Assembly (NCBI RefSeq): GCF_012489685.1
Contig: NC_080041.1
Coordinates: 99,993,205-100,057,204 of the forward strand
Direction: 5' to 3'
DNA length: 64,000 bases
Source of the DNA: Lotus japonicus
Lineage: Eukaryota; Streptophyta; Magnoliopsida; Fabales; Fabaceae
Within the stretch, counting starts at the first letter, position 1, and each line of letters starts with the position of its first letter. The translations under genes and the position numbers were made by a program. The notes beneath the pieces are model-generated. The model was not told where the DNA came from and did no database searches. It saw nothing but the letters and a program-made list of their open reading frames with translations. Shown piece after piece: positions 40,801 through 53,119 of the stretch.

Positions 40801-42584
40801 GTTGGGTGGGTGGGGGTGGGGAAGAAGAAGAAGAATGGGTTTTCTTATTCTCTCCTCAGTTAGGGTTCAATTTGGGGGAAGATTGGGATTGAGTTTAATT
40901 TGGGGGTGAAAATGTTTTAATTAGGGATTGGTTATAAAGATTATTAGATTAGATTAGGTTAAAGTATTAGATTAGTTCATTAGTTAGATTATTAGATTGT
41001 TTAGTTAAGGATTATTAGATTAGGTTTTTTATTAAGTTTTTAATTTTTTTTTCTGATTAAATGATTGAGTTGGAATTAAAAATAATTTTTTTTATTTTTT
41101 TAATTAAAAAAAATTATAAAAGCCACGTGTAATTGATAATTGAGATAAAATTGAAGACTGACACACTTTGACTTTAATTGAATTAAAAAAAAAATTCTAG
41201 GGACCCAATTTAATGCAAAATTTTTCTAGGCCCTGAATTTGATTCCCTTTACAATTACAGAGGCATTCTGATGTATTAAGCCTAATTTTTTTACCATTAA
41301 CTCATAATATGTGAGAGGGATACTCAATGCCTCATTTTATAACAAGGTCCAACATAGTTACTAGATAGTTGAATTTTTAAGTATTTGATCGATAAAAAAG
41401 TATTTAATCGAATCAATAAAAAAAATGTCTTTAGTTGAGAGTTCAATCTTTGGATGATGTTTATGAAGAATCATTTATTAGGAAAAATTCTACCTACTTA
41501 ATATGATCTTGAAGTGCTCTGGACTGTAAGACTACTATGGTGTGAAAATAAAGAGTCTAATTGACATGAAAACACAACATTGAGGGGTTTTTCAAAAGCT
41601 CATTCATCGTATCATTTCAAATGTAATCAAAATCAACCATTCGTTAAGTGCAAGTTTTAATGACAAATCCTTAATGGATTGATAAGCTAAGCATGTGGGT
41701 CATTGGTGATTAAATCAAACTTAGCTACTTGTGATTCCCTACTTATGAAACTTTCTCACACGAGCTCCACTCTTGTGTATGATTAAATGAGAAAAAAAAT
41801 TATGGAAGAGACTATTTAATTCCAAGTGGCTCATTTCATTGAGATGCAAATTTACTAATCAAGATTAAAAAGGAAAAAAAAGAAATTAGCATTTTACTGG
41901 TCCATCCTTTCGGTAATGAAGTCATGGTAAGGGGTAAGGGTTCATACTCGAAGAAAATTAAACTACTTACACCAAGTTGAATATTTTTTGGTACCACTAC
42001 AAGAAGATGAGGAAAAGGGTTCGTCTTAGATTGACGCCAGATGGTTTTTATAAGGGTTCGTCTTAGTTTGTAAGTGGTGGGGATGACTTGATATGGCTCG
42101 ATTTGGGTAAGTCTTTCCATCGTTCATGTGAGTTCAAAGTTGGGAACTTTGGGGGTGGCTACATTTGGACATTTCGGCTCGATCTAGGTTAGATTCTTCG
42201 TCACTCTTGTGGGTTCAAAGTTGCAAAATTTGAGGGTGGTTCGATCTGGATTCGTTCTATGCTTTCTTCTTCTTCTTAACTAATGCAAGCATGGTGGTGG
42301 TGGGTTCCTTCCAACTCTTCGAATATTTTGAATATTTGTTGTGAGAATGTGAGGCTGCGAAGATGGTGGTGGTGGGTTTTGGTGCTTGGCAAGAGCAAAG
42401 AGGGTTGTGGTCATATTTTAACTCATTTTTCTTAGTCATTGGTCCAAGTAGTACTAGGATAATTTAACTCATATTTGTGTCATTTAACAAGCCCAGAGAA
42501 ATCATAAGAGAAAACAAGAAACATAATAACAAATAAATAATAATCCGCTCCTAAAGCCAGAGTAGCTAGCTAGCTAGCTAAGAA

Positions 42585-43940
42585 CTATCTTCCGGACATA
42601 ATGAACGAATTATAAGTAGATGTACAATCCACAATACTATGTGTTCTTTGACTCGACATGGAGTCCAACAACCTTGGCATGTTGTTACAATTTGCTGTAC
42701 TCTCTTCATCCACGTTGAGCAAATCCAGATGAATCATTCTGGTATCTGGTGGCTCCTCCACCCTCACGCGCCCTTCAAGCATATCAACCACTTGAACCAT
42801 GTTAGGCCTCAACCTTGGCCTTTCTTGCACGCACCACAGAGCAACAAAAACCAATGTTCTTACCTCCCTCTCATCAACACCCTCGCATGCCATCAACCTA
42901 TGGTCAACAATTTCCATGAACTTACCTTCCCTCACTTTCTCATTCACAATCTTTGGAAAGTGTTGCCATTTTCTTCTAGACTCGACGTCCTTTTCATCTT
43001 TTACTAAGCACATATTTTTCCTGCCTCCAATAATTTCCAAGAGAACCATCCCATAACTATAGACATCAGTTTTATCTGATATACCTTGTTCCAAGAGCCA
43101 CTCAGGAGCCAAGTACCCTCTTGTTCCTCTGATTGTAGATACCACTTTGTTTTCATCCTTACCAATAAGCTTGGAGAGACCAAAATCAGAAACCATCCCT
43201 CTATAAGTCTCATCCAAGAGTATATTTTCTGGCTTTATATCAAGGTGTAAGATCCTTGATCTGCAATCATGGTGAAGGTAAGCCAGTCCCTTAGCAACAT
43301 CAATTGCAACTTTATACCTCAAGTTCCATGACAAGCACCTACCACCATGACTTTGATTTTCCTTTTTTGGAAAGATCCAACAATCCAAAGACCCGTTTGA
43401 GATGAACTCATAAACAAGGTACCTTGGTGCTGAAGGAGCATTACAATAGCCCAAAAGCCTCACGAGATTCACATGATGCACGCTAGCGATGGCTGCAACT
43501 TCTGATCTGAACTCCTTCTCTCCTCTGTTTCCTAGTGCATTGATTCGTTTCACAGCAATTGAAGTGCCATCACTGAGAACGCCTTTGAAAACTGAAGCTG
43601 ATGAGCCTTTTCCAACAAGTGACTGAAACCCATCTGTGGCTTCTTCAAGCTCTTTGAATTTGAATTTTGTGGGAACCCCTGCAACCTTCCGCAAGAAACT
43701 ATACTCTGTTCGAAGCTCTTGGCCTTCGAAAATTAACTGTGATTCCAACAACCTCCTTCTGCGGTTGTAGCTTAAGCGCAGGAGTAGCCAAACAAGAACA
43801 GCAAGAATCACAGAAACTCCTGCGCCACAAATGAGGAAGAAAGCCCTTGAGAGCTTCAACAAGACACGAGCGAAAATTATGATACATATCAGTGTGATCA
43901 CTGATATAGAAGCAACTATATTCACTCTCCTATCTTCCAT
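42585..43940 (-). CDS. Receptor-like protein kinase, At5g20050 type
   Basis: A single-exon gene of 451 residues. Two hydrophobic segments near residues 8-24 and 36-55 (SVILAVLVWLLLRL) form a membrane anchor with almost no extracellular region. The family-typical EYSFLRKVAGVPTKFKFKEL precedes the kinase. Kinase features: glycine loop GKGSSASVF (110-118, the third glycine is Ala), lysine AVKR at 131, HLDIKPEN with catalytic Asp 234, DFG at 252-254, and GTRGYLAPEW. The residue before the catalytic Asp is Leu, so it is a non-RD kinase by that criterion. An upstream non-ATG extension of the frame is not used; the start at 43940 aligns with the Arabidopsis MEDK-type N-terminus. The ligand and role are unknown. 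Confidence 0.92.
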   Translation of the reverse strand: MEDRRVNIVASISVITLICIIIFARVLLKLSRAFFLICGAGVSVILAVLVWLLLRLSYNRRRRLLESQLIFEGQELRTEYSFLRKVAGVPTKFKFKELEEATDGFQSLVGKGSSASVFKGVLSDGTSIAVKRINALGNRGEKEFRSEVAAIASVHHVNLVRLLGYCNAPSAPRYLVYEFISNGSLDCWIFPKKENQSHGGRCLSWNLRYKVAIDVAKGLAYLHHDCRSRILHLDIKPENILLDETYRGMVSDFGLSKLIGKDENKVVSTIRGTRGYLAPEWLLEQGISDKTDVYSYGMVLLEIIGGRKNMCLVKDEKDVESRRKWQHFPKIVNEKVREGKFMEIVDHRLMACEGVDEREVRTLVFVALWCVQERPRLRPNMVQVVDMLEGRVRVEEPPDTRMIHLDLLNVDEESTANCNNMPRLLDSMSSQRTHSIVDCTSTYNSFIMSGR

Positions 43941-45440
43941 TAAAACTTCATTTTTAGTTTTTGTCGTAAAGATTGGAAGGAAGGAAATAAAAGACCATCT
44001 TCGTTCTTCCTTCAACTATTGTAATCTCACAAACGACGAGTTGATAAGTTCAAACAGTTTAGCTTGTGATTGCAGTAAATGATGTGTAATTTTTATTTGA
44101 ATATTGAGCTGACAACAATTGTAGAGACTGGTTCCTTCCTCGTTCAGGTTCACCAAAAGGTGGAGTATATATCCAGCCACAATTGATATTGGATAAATCT
44201 TATCCACAATTCTTAAAAATTGGAATGGAGTGGAGAGAAGATGAAGTTAGAGATGTAATAAGTGACATAATTGAAAAAAGAGAGAAAGTAAATAGAAAAT
44301 AGAGTGGAAATGAAGTCGAGGTGTGAATGAATCATAAATAATTGATATTTAACATGTGTATTTCTGTCAACCACTCTTGCACATATAAGTCAACGACACT
44401 TATATGTTATTTTTTTGAAAAATTAAGATAAACATGTGCAACATTCAACCAAGTATGTTAAGACCACAATGAAGCAAGAACATTTCAAAAATCTACAAAG
44501 TACAATGGAGAGAACAGATTATAACAAGTTAGAAATTGGAACACAAACACGATGCTAGATCAAAATAAACTTTAAAGTAAGTGATGAGTTAAGACAGTGC
44601 ACTTTCAACTGATAGGAAAACTACGCTGGGATCACAATGGCTTGACAGCTGACACTAGGTTGACGCTGGATTCGCAACAGGTAGACAATGCATTTGAACG
44701 ACTTGTAGAAAACAGATGCTGGATTCTCAACACATTACCACCCACAGGTCCTAGCAGAATTTTTTTTTATGGTTTCTTAGCAACACTGTTATTTTGGCAA
44801 TTGGGGGCAGTAAGATTAACTTCGTAGACTCTTTCGCTCACACCTAGACTAAGCAATTTTCAAGGAGTCTGAACAATTTAGCTCTGGTATATACAAATCT
44901 ATCAAGAAACAAGTTTTCAATCAAGTATCAAGGGGATGTTTATTGATGCTATAATGTTGTATGTATTCTAGGAAAGAGCAGATTTTCCTAAGCAACAAAT
45001 ATTACCCTCCCCATATTAAGAACCACCAAATAAAATATAACATTACTTATCATACATAGATTTTGTAACTGAAACTATTACACATGAAGTATAAACCAAA
45101 ATAAAAGAGCATGGCAAAGTCCATCAAGCACTCATGAGTCATGACAACTCAAGACCTCAAGATTTTGTAGTAAAAAAAATTAACACCCAATTTTTATTGA
45201 CATGAATAATGGGGGAATATAAAATTCAAAGCTCTGCGATGCCAATATTACTAAAAGTAAAGTGGCACTCAAGTTGGCACATCCCCAGTTAACACACATC
45301 TGGGATTTAGAGGGATGACAAAATGAAGTTCCATTTTAGAAGCAGACAAGGAGGGAAAACGTCTTAAAATTCGATGGCTGGTTCTACACTACTTTATGAT
45401 GAACAAAAATAAAATTATACACCAAGCCTCAAGGGTTCCA
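43941..45440. other. RLK-mtACP spacer
   Basis: The kinase promoter lies at the left and the mtACP 3' UTR at the right. A GAGA-rich block at 44215-44335 resembles the dispersed AT/GA repeat seen near 11600 and 12200 (opposite strand). No gene was recognised. Confidence 0.45.
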
Positions 45441-46999
45441 CTACTTTGCCTGAGGGTGAGATGCAATGAAGTCAACTGCAAGTTTAATGGAGTTGATCTT
45501 GTCCGCTTCATTATCAGGAATCTCAAATCCAAATTCTTCCTCAAGAGCCATCACGATCTCTACAGAATCTAAACTATCCAATCCAAGGTCATTCTGGAAA
45601 TGAGCATTGGGGGTAACCTGAAAAACAACCATAGGCTCCATATGAACAAATAAAAAATGCACAGATAATAATTGCTGGGCAGTGAGGTAGAATAAACCCT
45701 TTTCATGTGTTCAGAGAAGCACATGTGCTTCCTGATTTTCACACAAAACCTGATGTTTATTCTGATGAATGATTCTCTCATTGGATTCACCTCATAGTTG
45801 GTTAACAATAACGGAAGCAAGTGTTTTATATCTAGGATCAAATAGAAAATGGAGTGGAATCATTCAAGGTTTCATTGTCTTTACAGATTATATCCCATTC
45901 CATCCTTTACTTCTCATTTCCTTCCCATACAATTTGCATGAACACAAATGGGATGGAATAAATATTTTTCTCCATTCCATCAATAAAACATTCAAACCAT
46001 TAAATGTTGTATTCTATTCCACACTCCATTCTTTATTTTTGGTATATAAATACGGTAGAAAGGAGATAGTCACTTCATTCCATTTTGCTCCACTCTCCAT
46101 TAAACATCCAAACATAGCCTCAGAAACCACATTTGTAGCATCAGGAAATGAGTTTAGTTCCGGACTTCCGGTAAAATGGGCAATATTTTACTCCTCACTT
46201 TTTCAAATAACCTCAACTTCGACTGTATTAAATAGTGAGCCAAATCATAGTTCCAATGCTGACATTGGTATCCATAACAATTGTCCATCATATACCAATG
46301 TCCAACACATTCATTTACATTATAACCACAAAAAAAATACATGTAAATTTAAATGATTCAAGTGAGGGAGTAAAATGAAAATCAAATATTATTAGATTGA
46401 GTCCAAAAGCCAAGGGCAAGCATATCACATTAGAAATATAAATTTTAAAAAACAGTGAGGGAAAAAATCAATAAAATGACCGAGGTTTTGCGCACACGAA
46501 AGGAGTGACGAATGTGTTGCCGAAAGATTGAAAAATTGAAGCTAATATCATCAAGTCACGCATTGATTTTGAAAAGGGGCTAAACCAGAAATTAGCAAAC
46601 CCTAAAAATATCTATCAATCAATATAAACAGGAAATGCAATTGGTTCTTTCAATTACAATCAAGAGAAACAACAACAACAACAACAACAACAGCAATAAC
46701 AGCAACAGCAACATTTACCCAATACAAATCATTCAGTGTGCAGTTGAGAAAAATAGGGGAAAATGGAAATGGTGGCGGTTTACCTTGGATGGGTCAACTT
46801 TCTGGAAGTTTTTGACGCAGGAGACGACGCGATCTGTGACCTCGGATTTGTCGAGGAAGGAACCCCTAACCTCTTCGCTGAAGCGGCGAAGGAAGACGGA
46901 GGTGGAGGAGAACGGAGATTGGTACTGGTGCGGCAGAGCACCGACCACGTTCACTCTCAAGTACTTCATCAGAGGCAAACCCACCCTCTTCGCCGCCAT
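45441..46999 (-). CDS. Mitochondrial acyl carrier protein
   Basis: mtACP carries acyl chains on phosphopantetheine for mitochondrial fatty-acid and lipoate synthesis, and acyl-ACPs also associate with complex I LYR subunits. Two exons, 46784-46999 and 45441-45617, encode 130 residues. The N-terminus ([20 protein letters not shown]) is Arg/Lys-rich without acids and suits a mitochondrial presequence. The ACP domain contains [19 protein letters not shown], the attachment motif [20 protein letters not shown] with the modified serine at residue 87, and [20 protein letters not shown]. The form resembles Arabidopsis mtACP2 or mtACP3 more than plastid ACPs. SDR at 48482 is divergent, about 1.5 kb away. 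Confidence 0.94.
46671..46712. repeat. AAC/CAG-type triplet repeat
   Basis: A run of AAC triplets grading into AGC/AAT triplets inside the mtACP intron, close to the exon 1 donor at 46783. Confidence 0.85.
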
Positions 47000-48481
47000 T
47001 GCAAAATACGGAGTGAAGGAAGATGCGAGAGAATGGGAGAAACAAAACCCTCTCTTCTTTCTTCTTCTGGGCTTCACACTTTCGCTCACCAGGCCCAATT
47101 TGTTTTCTTCAGTATCCATCAATTATCATAAACCAACTTTGTAAAAAAAAAAAATTGGCCAAAACTTGTGTAATTGGCAAATTCTTTGGTACCCTTTTAA
47201 AAGTGAAGGGTTTCATACCTTTTAGTTATGTTTTCTTCATGATAACAATTTTAAAATTTCAAATTAGTATTTTTTATGGTAAAAAAAATTACCTAAAGGG
47301 TATCGGAACAACACCCTTTTCCCAAATAAAGTGATGACACGTAGAGATACGTAGGGTTTTAAAAAAGTAAAAAATTCAATCTAGCTCGATCGAGATTGTC
47401 TCAGTAGAGGTACGTAGGGTTTTAAAAAAAAAATTATTTAAGTCTTATGAAATTCATATGATACTCTTGTTGGACTTATCATCCATCTTAATGCATGATA
47501 TATGAAATGTATGATATGATTTTTAAGATTGTTATATGGATAATATTGAATTACACGACCATTATATGACAACCACGACACAACACATCACGATGGTGTT
47601 TTCAATCAAAACATATATTTTTTTAAATTAAATTATAAATAGCAAATCCATACCATAAACTAGGTCAAATACCCTTATTTGTGGGTGTTGTGCATTACTT
47701 ACTTGTGTGTTTGGAAAACTTATCTAGGATCCACGTTTGGCCCTGATCCATGTTTTCAGAAGCAAGAAATAGTTGCTTTTAGATTTCCGGATCCACGTTT
47801 GGCCTCTCCAGATTTGAAACCAAACACACACTTAGCGTCATGCCATATAGGAGTGTTGTTGTCACATTGTGAGATGGAAGTACGAAACTTCCAATATGCA
47901 TAGTAGTATGAGAATTTAAAGGGTGGTAAAATGGGTTTGACTCATCATGTCAACTCATCATAAATGTGGTGTCGGGCCTCAATAAAAATTTAGTTATGAA
48001 TCTCTAAACCTTGGTATAGACAACCTATAACTAGAGCTCATTGTTAAAATAACTTTGTAGTTAGAGTCTAATTTTAATAACTTGCTTAACTCTAAACTAT
48101 TATCTACTCTCATGACACTCACTTTCTTATGCTTTATTTGGTTTATATTTTCACAATAAGAAGTGAATCATTTCTTTCCAATAACATAAAAAGAGTTACT
48201 GGTAAATCATAAGTTAGTTTTTGCTCTTATCTTATCATATGTTTACATTCACCAATCAACTTTGTGTTTGTTTTTCAGCTTTCTTAGTTTAAACAATTTT
48301 TTTTACCAAGCAATAGCATTCTTTAATTAGAATATTTTTAAAAGGGTGGTATAATAATAATTCCTAAAATGCATTTGCCATGAAAAATAATAATAATTTA
48401 AAAGCCTATTTTTCCATTTCATGCCCATCACAGAGAACCAAGAGCAAGCACACCTCCACACACAGAGAGAAGAAGAAGAAG
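47000..48481. other. mtACP-SDR divergent spacer
   Basis: This holds the two divergent promoters. AT-rich, no gene recognised. At 47735-47830 the words CCACGTTTGGCC and TTTGAAACCAAACAC suggest a small decayed repeat. The 50 bases before the SDR start are rich in GA and AAG, as in many plant 5' UTRs. Confidence 0.45.
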
Positions 48482-51400
48482 ATGATATCGCTGAACCCTA
48501 TATTGTTGCTGTTAATTTCCGTGTTCCTTTTCATATTCTTCCTATTCAAATTCGTCACCGCTTATGGTATTTCATTTGTTTCATTCACACTTTCAAGTTT
48601 CATTCATCATTTTACTTTTGATTCTTATTCTAGCTGTTTTGATACACTAGGCGACTTCACTTTGATGTCTAAGAAGCAACCAAAACGTGAAGAAATTGAA
48701 GATAAGGTTTGTTTTCACCCACACTTGTTACTATCTATGCTTCCAGAATCACATGCATGATACATACACTGATACACACACTTGAATTGAATCTCATGTC
48801 TTCAAATGCTTCATTTCTTCCCAGGTTGTCTGGATTACTGGTGCAAGCCGTGGAATTGGTATAGCAATAACTTGAGTATTATATTTATACCCCTTTTGTC
48901 TCATCTATTTTTTTGATATCAAAGTTCTATTTCTATAGTATTGATTTGTAATCAAGCTTACCCAGAGATGGTTTTGATAAGTAAATGAATGAAATTCATG
49001 AGCTTTTGTGTAAACAAGGCTCACCCAGAAATGATTTTGATAAGTAAATGAATGAAAGTCATGATCATTGTGTGAATTTAATCAAGGGCAGTTAATGCAT
49101 TCGACGGTTGTCGGTTGATAACTTGATATCATGCCTTTTTGTTCCAAACTTAGTTCTGTCAATGTTGATCTTTGAAGCGAATTTCTTGGTTTAATTTATG
49201 CCACCATGCAATACTAGTTTTGAGATCTGCTGTTTATTTAATTTTATTTCAGGGTTCCTCTGAACTTCAATTCTTCTCTACAATGTTCAAAGATTCTTTT
49301 GTAAAGCCGGAATATTTTGCTTATTTGTAATTACTTTTGTTTGCATAATCAATTGCTTCTGTTTTCTTTTCCCCTCTTCGATGATGTTTATAAAGGGGAG
49401 ATTCTAGCTAAACAGCTTGCAAGTTTAGGGGCCAAGCTAATAATCTCTGCAAGGAATGAAGATGATCTAATCCGAGTAAGGACACAGCTGAAAGGTATGT
49501 TATGTTACTTGCAGTTGCATGTAAGGTCTGAATTACTCTTTTTTATGTCTATGGACAAATAATGATATACATACATGCCATACTCTAATATTTTGTGGTT
49601 TTCAAACCATCAGGTAAGCATGCACCTGATGGAGTCAAGGTTTTACCATTGGATTTATCGTCTGGAGAGGATTCTCTTAGGCAGGCTGTTGAGAAAGCAG
49701 AATCCTTTTTTCCGGATTCTGGTGTTGATTATATGATCCATAATGCAGCTCATGAGCGTCCTGTAAGTGACTGATTGCTTTATCTAATGGTTAGATTTTA
49801 TAAATTAGAATTTGCATCAGGAAACAAAGCCTATGTAAGCTTGTAAATTGTAATACATACATAATATATATTTGTTTTATATTTTTCAGTGTTAAATTAG
49901 AATTCTAAGATAGTAAAATTACTTCAAATTTCAGACACATTTCCTAAGGAGTTCATGCTTCAAATATGATATTTTGGTTGCTATGCTTGCATACAAGTGT
50001 ATCTTTAGCAATTATTTTTATTAACTGAACACCACAATAGAGAAAATGCCATGAGATACTTCCATATCATCATTACATGCCATATGATATAGCGAGGATC
50101 CTTTGTGAAAATTGATTAAATTTCTATTCATTTTTATGTTTCTTAATTTGTTACATGCTTCTTCAATTTAAGTATTGTACTGTTGTGAAATTAATCATTT
50201 TGTTTTGCAGAAAACATCAGTTTTAGATGTAACTGAGGAAGGTCTTAAGGTATCTCACAAAGAACATTGCTCCAGCTGCTTAATTACCAAGCCTCTACTT
50301 TAGAAAGTGTTTTTCATTTTCCCTTTATAGTCTTCTTTCAAAGGACTGAAATTAGTCTTCTGAAGTTCTGTATTACTCTTTTTCTCCTGATTAGGCAACA
50401 TTTGATGTCAATGTTCTGGGGACAATAACTCTGACAAGGCTCTTGGCACCTTTCATGTTGAAGAGGGGGAGAGGTCATTTTGTGGTGGTATGCATGAATT
50501 CTTTGATACTATCTTATTTTGGTCTGGTTATGGAATCTGCATAGCAATAATCATATAATATATTTAGTGGTTAGAAACTAGATCATGGTGATGGAGCTTA
50601 TGGAAAGATGTTTGTGACTGAATTTGTTTATTAGTTGAGATAATTGCAAGGAAAAAAGAGAGTATTTTAGATTATGTTATTTGAGTGGACATTCATATTT
50701 TTGACTGTTTTAGTTAAATATATTGGCAAATGTTTTATGTTTTGGATGTAGAAATTTCTGACTATGCCAATACCTAACAAATATAATTTTGGATCTTGTT
50801 TGACATTGCTTTTTCCCATTCATAAATTGATTATCTTTTGCTCTTTCTTTACTATCAGATGAGTAGTGCAGCAGGAAAGACACCAGCCCCAGGTCAGGCT
50901 GTATATTCTGCTTCTAAATATGCCCTAAACGGGTACTTCCATTCTTTGCGTTCAGAGGTATGTAAATCGTATTCATTATCTTTTGATCAGTGGGAAGCAA
51001 CTGACCGTGATAAACTGCACTATAGAATATAACTGGAATATAAATGCATAGTTTTTCTGTAAAGAAAAAAATGGATTTAGTAGATGCATATTTTAATTAT
51101 CGTACAATACCTATCATGCATTACTAATACTGACCATTCTATGTTGACAGCTCTGTCGGAAAGGAATCCAGGTCACTGTTGTCTGTCCTGGTCCGATAGA
51201 AACATCAAATAATGCTGGATCCAATGTTCCATCTGAGGTATGTTTCTTTGGCAACTTATCATCCAATACTAGTGTAAAGAAAGACACAACTTGAGTCTGT
51301 CTGTTTTTTCTTTACTTTCTTCTCACTGTATACATAGTATATGTATCTTTTGCAACTTCTAATCTTCTGAGAGTGCTAAATCAAGATACACTACTTTTTT

Positions 51401-53119
51401 CTAAGTTTATAGGTATATGTTATGCAAGAATAATGAAAACTGTTCTCATTGTACTTTTTAGCAAAATTTGATGCATGTAGAGTTATACTTCTGATTTTAT
51501 TTTTTTTAATATTGTAGGTAGTTGTGGGATTATTATTTGGAAACCATGAATACGGCTTACTGATCGCATGTTTCCCATTAGATGGGTTCGGTTATACACG
51601 AATGAAACAATGCCATGATCTTCCTCGACCTTTTAAATCATGTCCATAGACAAACTATTTAAATCTAAATTCTTAATGGCTTGCCCTATAATTTTCCTTT
51701 ATCTTCCTCAACCTTTTACTATTGGACTACCCTTCATATGATCTACTCTCCTTATGGGGACTTTTATAGGTCTTCTTTTCACTTTTGTAGATCTACCATG
51801 TTAGTAGATGCTACCCCCAGCGTTCTCTCTAATGCAATAATTTCTAATTCTATTTTGTCATGTGTCACTACTCATGGCCAAAACTGAATAAGTAAAAAAT
51901 CTAATTTTATTACAAAAAAGGAAATATAGATTGCTGAGAAGCATAATAGAGAAAGTTCTGGGAGCATCAAGTACAAACTTTCCTTTGTCTTGGTTTGTTT
52001 GTTACTATTGTTGAAGATGTGTCGTGTAATTTTGTTATGGATACATTATTGAACCATTGAAATTTGAAGGTTTGTTTCTTTCATATTTCTGTCCCAACAG
52101 AGGCGTGTCTCATCGGAAAAGTGTGCAGAGCTGACTATTATTGCTGCAACCCATGGCTTAAAGGAAGTTTGGATATCAAATCAGGTAATAGCATTGGTAT
52201 TAGGCTATTAGTAATTTACTTCTGCTTAAATATGCTCCTCCACTTTTCAACTTTTGTACCTTCATAGATTTTTCTTTTGTAGTTGAAGTACTGTTAAAAT
52301 CATTTATGGTACATGTGTTGGTAAGATAAAGTGAGTCAAGTGGGTTGGAGCTGGCAGTTATTATTTCATATTACTAATCTGATTAATACTTACTTTTGGT
52401 TACCTTTTAGATTTATCTACACCTTTTTTATTTTCTTTTCCTCTTAGACCAGGGGATGTTCGATGTTGATACATGAGATAAAACATCATCCTTAGTTGTA
52501 TGTTACTTTGTTCACGCGATTCTCGGTATAATTGTGTAATCGACAAGATAAATGGTTCCTTTTTTTGTTTGTAACATTATGCATTCAAGTGTGAGTTTGG
52601 GAATACCTGCTTTTGCTTTTCTTTCTGGAATCATAAGAGTTTATGTCCACTCAACCTGAAAGATTCTATGTTTTGGCCTATTTGAGAGTTTGCTGGATTT
52701 TAGCATTTCGCTTCTCATTTTAGATAGGTTATTTGGCAGGCATTTGCACTCCTTATGGTGCACAAACTGTTGTTGATTCTTTCAATTTGCATGAACTATA
52801 ATTTTGAGCTTGCAACTTTTGTCCTTAATACTAATAACTGAACTCTTTTGCAGCCTGTGCTTGTTGTCATGTATCTTGTTCAGTACATGCCAACTATTGG
52901 TTATTGGCTCATGGACAAGGTATTTTCCACCTTTGATATGCATTGTCTGTCTTTATTGACAATTTTTGATTATCATGTACTTCTATTGCACATTACTAAA
53001 AAATATTAATTGCTTCCATAAATGACTTGTAGGTTGGCCAAAATCGAGTGGAAGCTGCTGCTAACAAGGGAAGCACTTATTCTTTGAGCCTTCTGCTTGG
53101 TAAAAAGAAGGCAGCATAA
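48482..53119 (+). CDS. Short-chain dehydrogenase/reductase, DHRS7-like, membrane-anchored
   Basis: A classical-type SDR; substrate unknown. Twelve exons: 48482-48566, 48651-48706, 48825-48858, 49396-49494, 49614-49762, 50211-50249, 50395-50487, 50859-50957, 51151-51237, 52101-52184, 52854-52919, 53033-53119, encoding 325 residues. Residues 5-27 are a hydrophobic N-terminal anchor (ILLLLISVFLFIFFLFKFV). The cofactor loop is TGASRGIG (52-59). The NNAG position reads HNAA (133-136). The catalytic set is Ser in MSSAAG (187-188), Tyr 201 and Lys 205 in YSASK, followed by CPGPIET. RxxR-type residues after strand 2 (SARNEDDL) suggest NADP(H). The C-terminus ends LGKKKAA. Intron 1 is 84 bases with no in-frame stop, so its retention would keep the frame. 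Confidence 0.94.
48953..49077. repeat. 62-bp tandem duplication in SDR intron 3
   Basis: Two diverged copies (48953-49014 and 49015-49077) sharing TTTTGATAAGTAAATGAATG and CACCCAGA/TACCCAGA words, inside the intron at 48859-49395. Confidence 0.85.

Larger units (their letters stand above)
38377..41282. mobile_element. Mutator-like element with host gene fragment (outer)
   Basis: Perfect 9-bp duplication TAATTTTTT (38368-38376 and 41283-41291). Terminal inverted repeats of more than 200 bp begin GGTTTAATACATCA at left and, on the reverse strand, GGCTTAATACATCAG at right; both contain CAAATTGGGTCCCTA-type, AAAGTGTGTCAGT and GTGGCTTTT-type words. A second element (38630-40009) has inserted inside its left part. 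The right part, 40020-41050, contains GC-rich sequence with an RRM-coding fragment. No transposase motifs were seen, so it is non-autonomous and of Pack-MULE type. Confidence 0.88.
37299..42584. other. CRT3-RLK spacer
   Basis: The 5.3-kb spacer consists largely of the nested Mutator-like elements at 38377-41282. The CRT3 promoter should lie just right of 37298; 37300-38360 is AT-rich without a recognised gene. From 41292 to 42584 there are short frames only; about 42140-42440 has repeated GGTGGTGG-type words. A GCTA tetranucleotide run lies at 42565-42580, just past the kinase stop. Confidence 0.5.

Noticed and set aside
42585..44015. 476-residue version of the receptor-like kinase
   Set aside because: The extra 25 codons begin at a non-ATG codon. 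The ATG at 43940 gives the family-typical N-terminus.
45837..46135. Possible MITE with mirrored CATTCCAT words near mtACP
   Set aside because: Only the right end looks like a MITE terminus; the left end and a target duplication could not be found.
46635..47144. Plus-strand frames of up to 169 residues over mtACP exon 1
   Set aside because: They lie antisense to the mtACP transit-peptide exon and read through its splice donor. No domain is seen.
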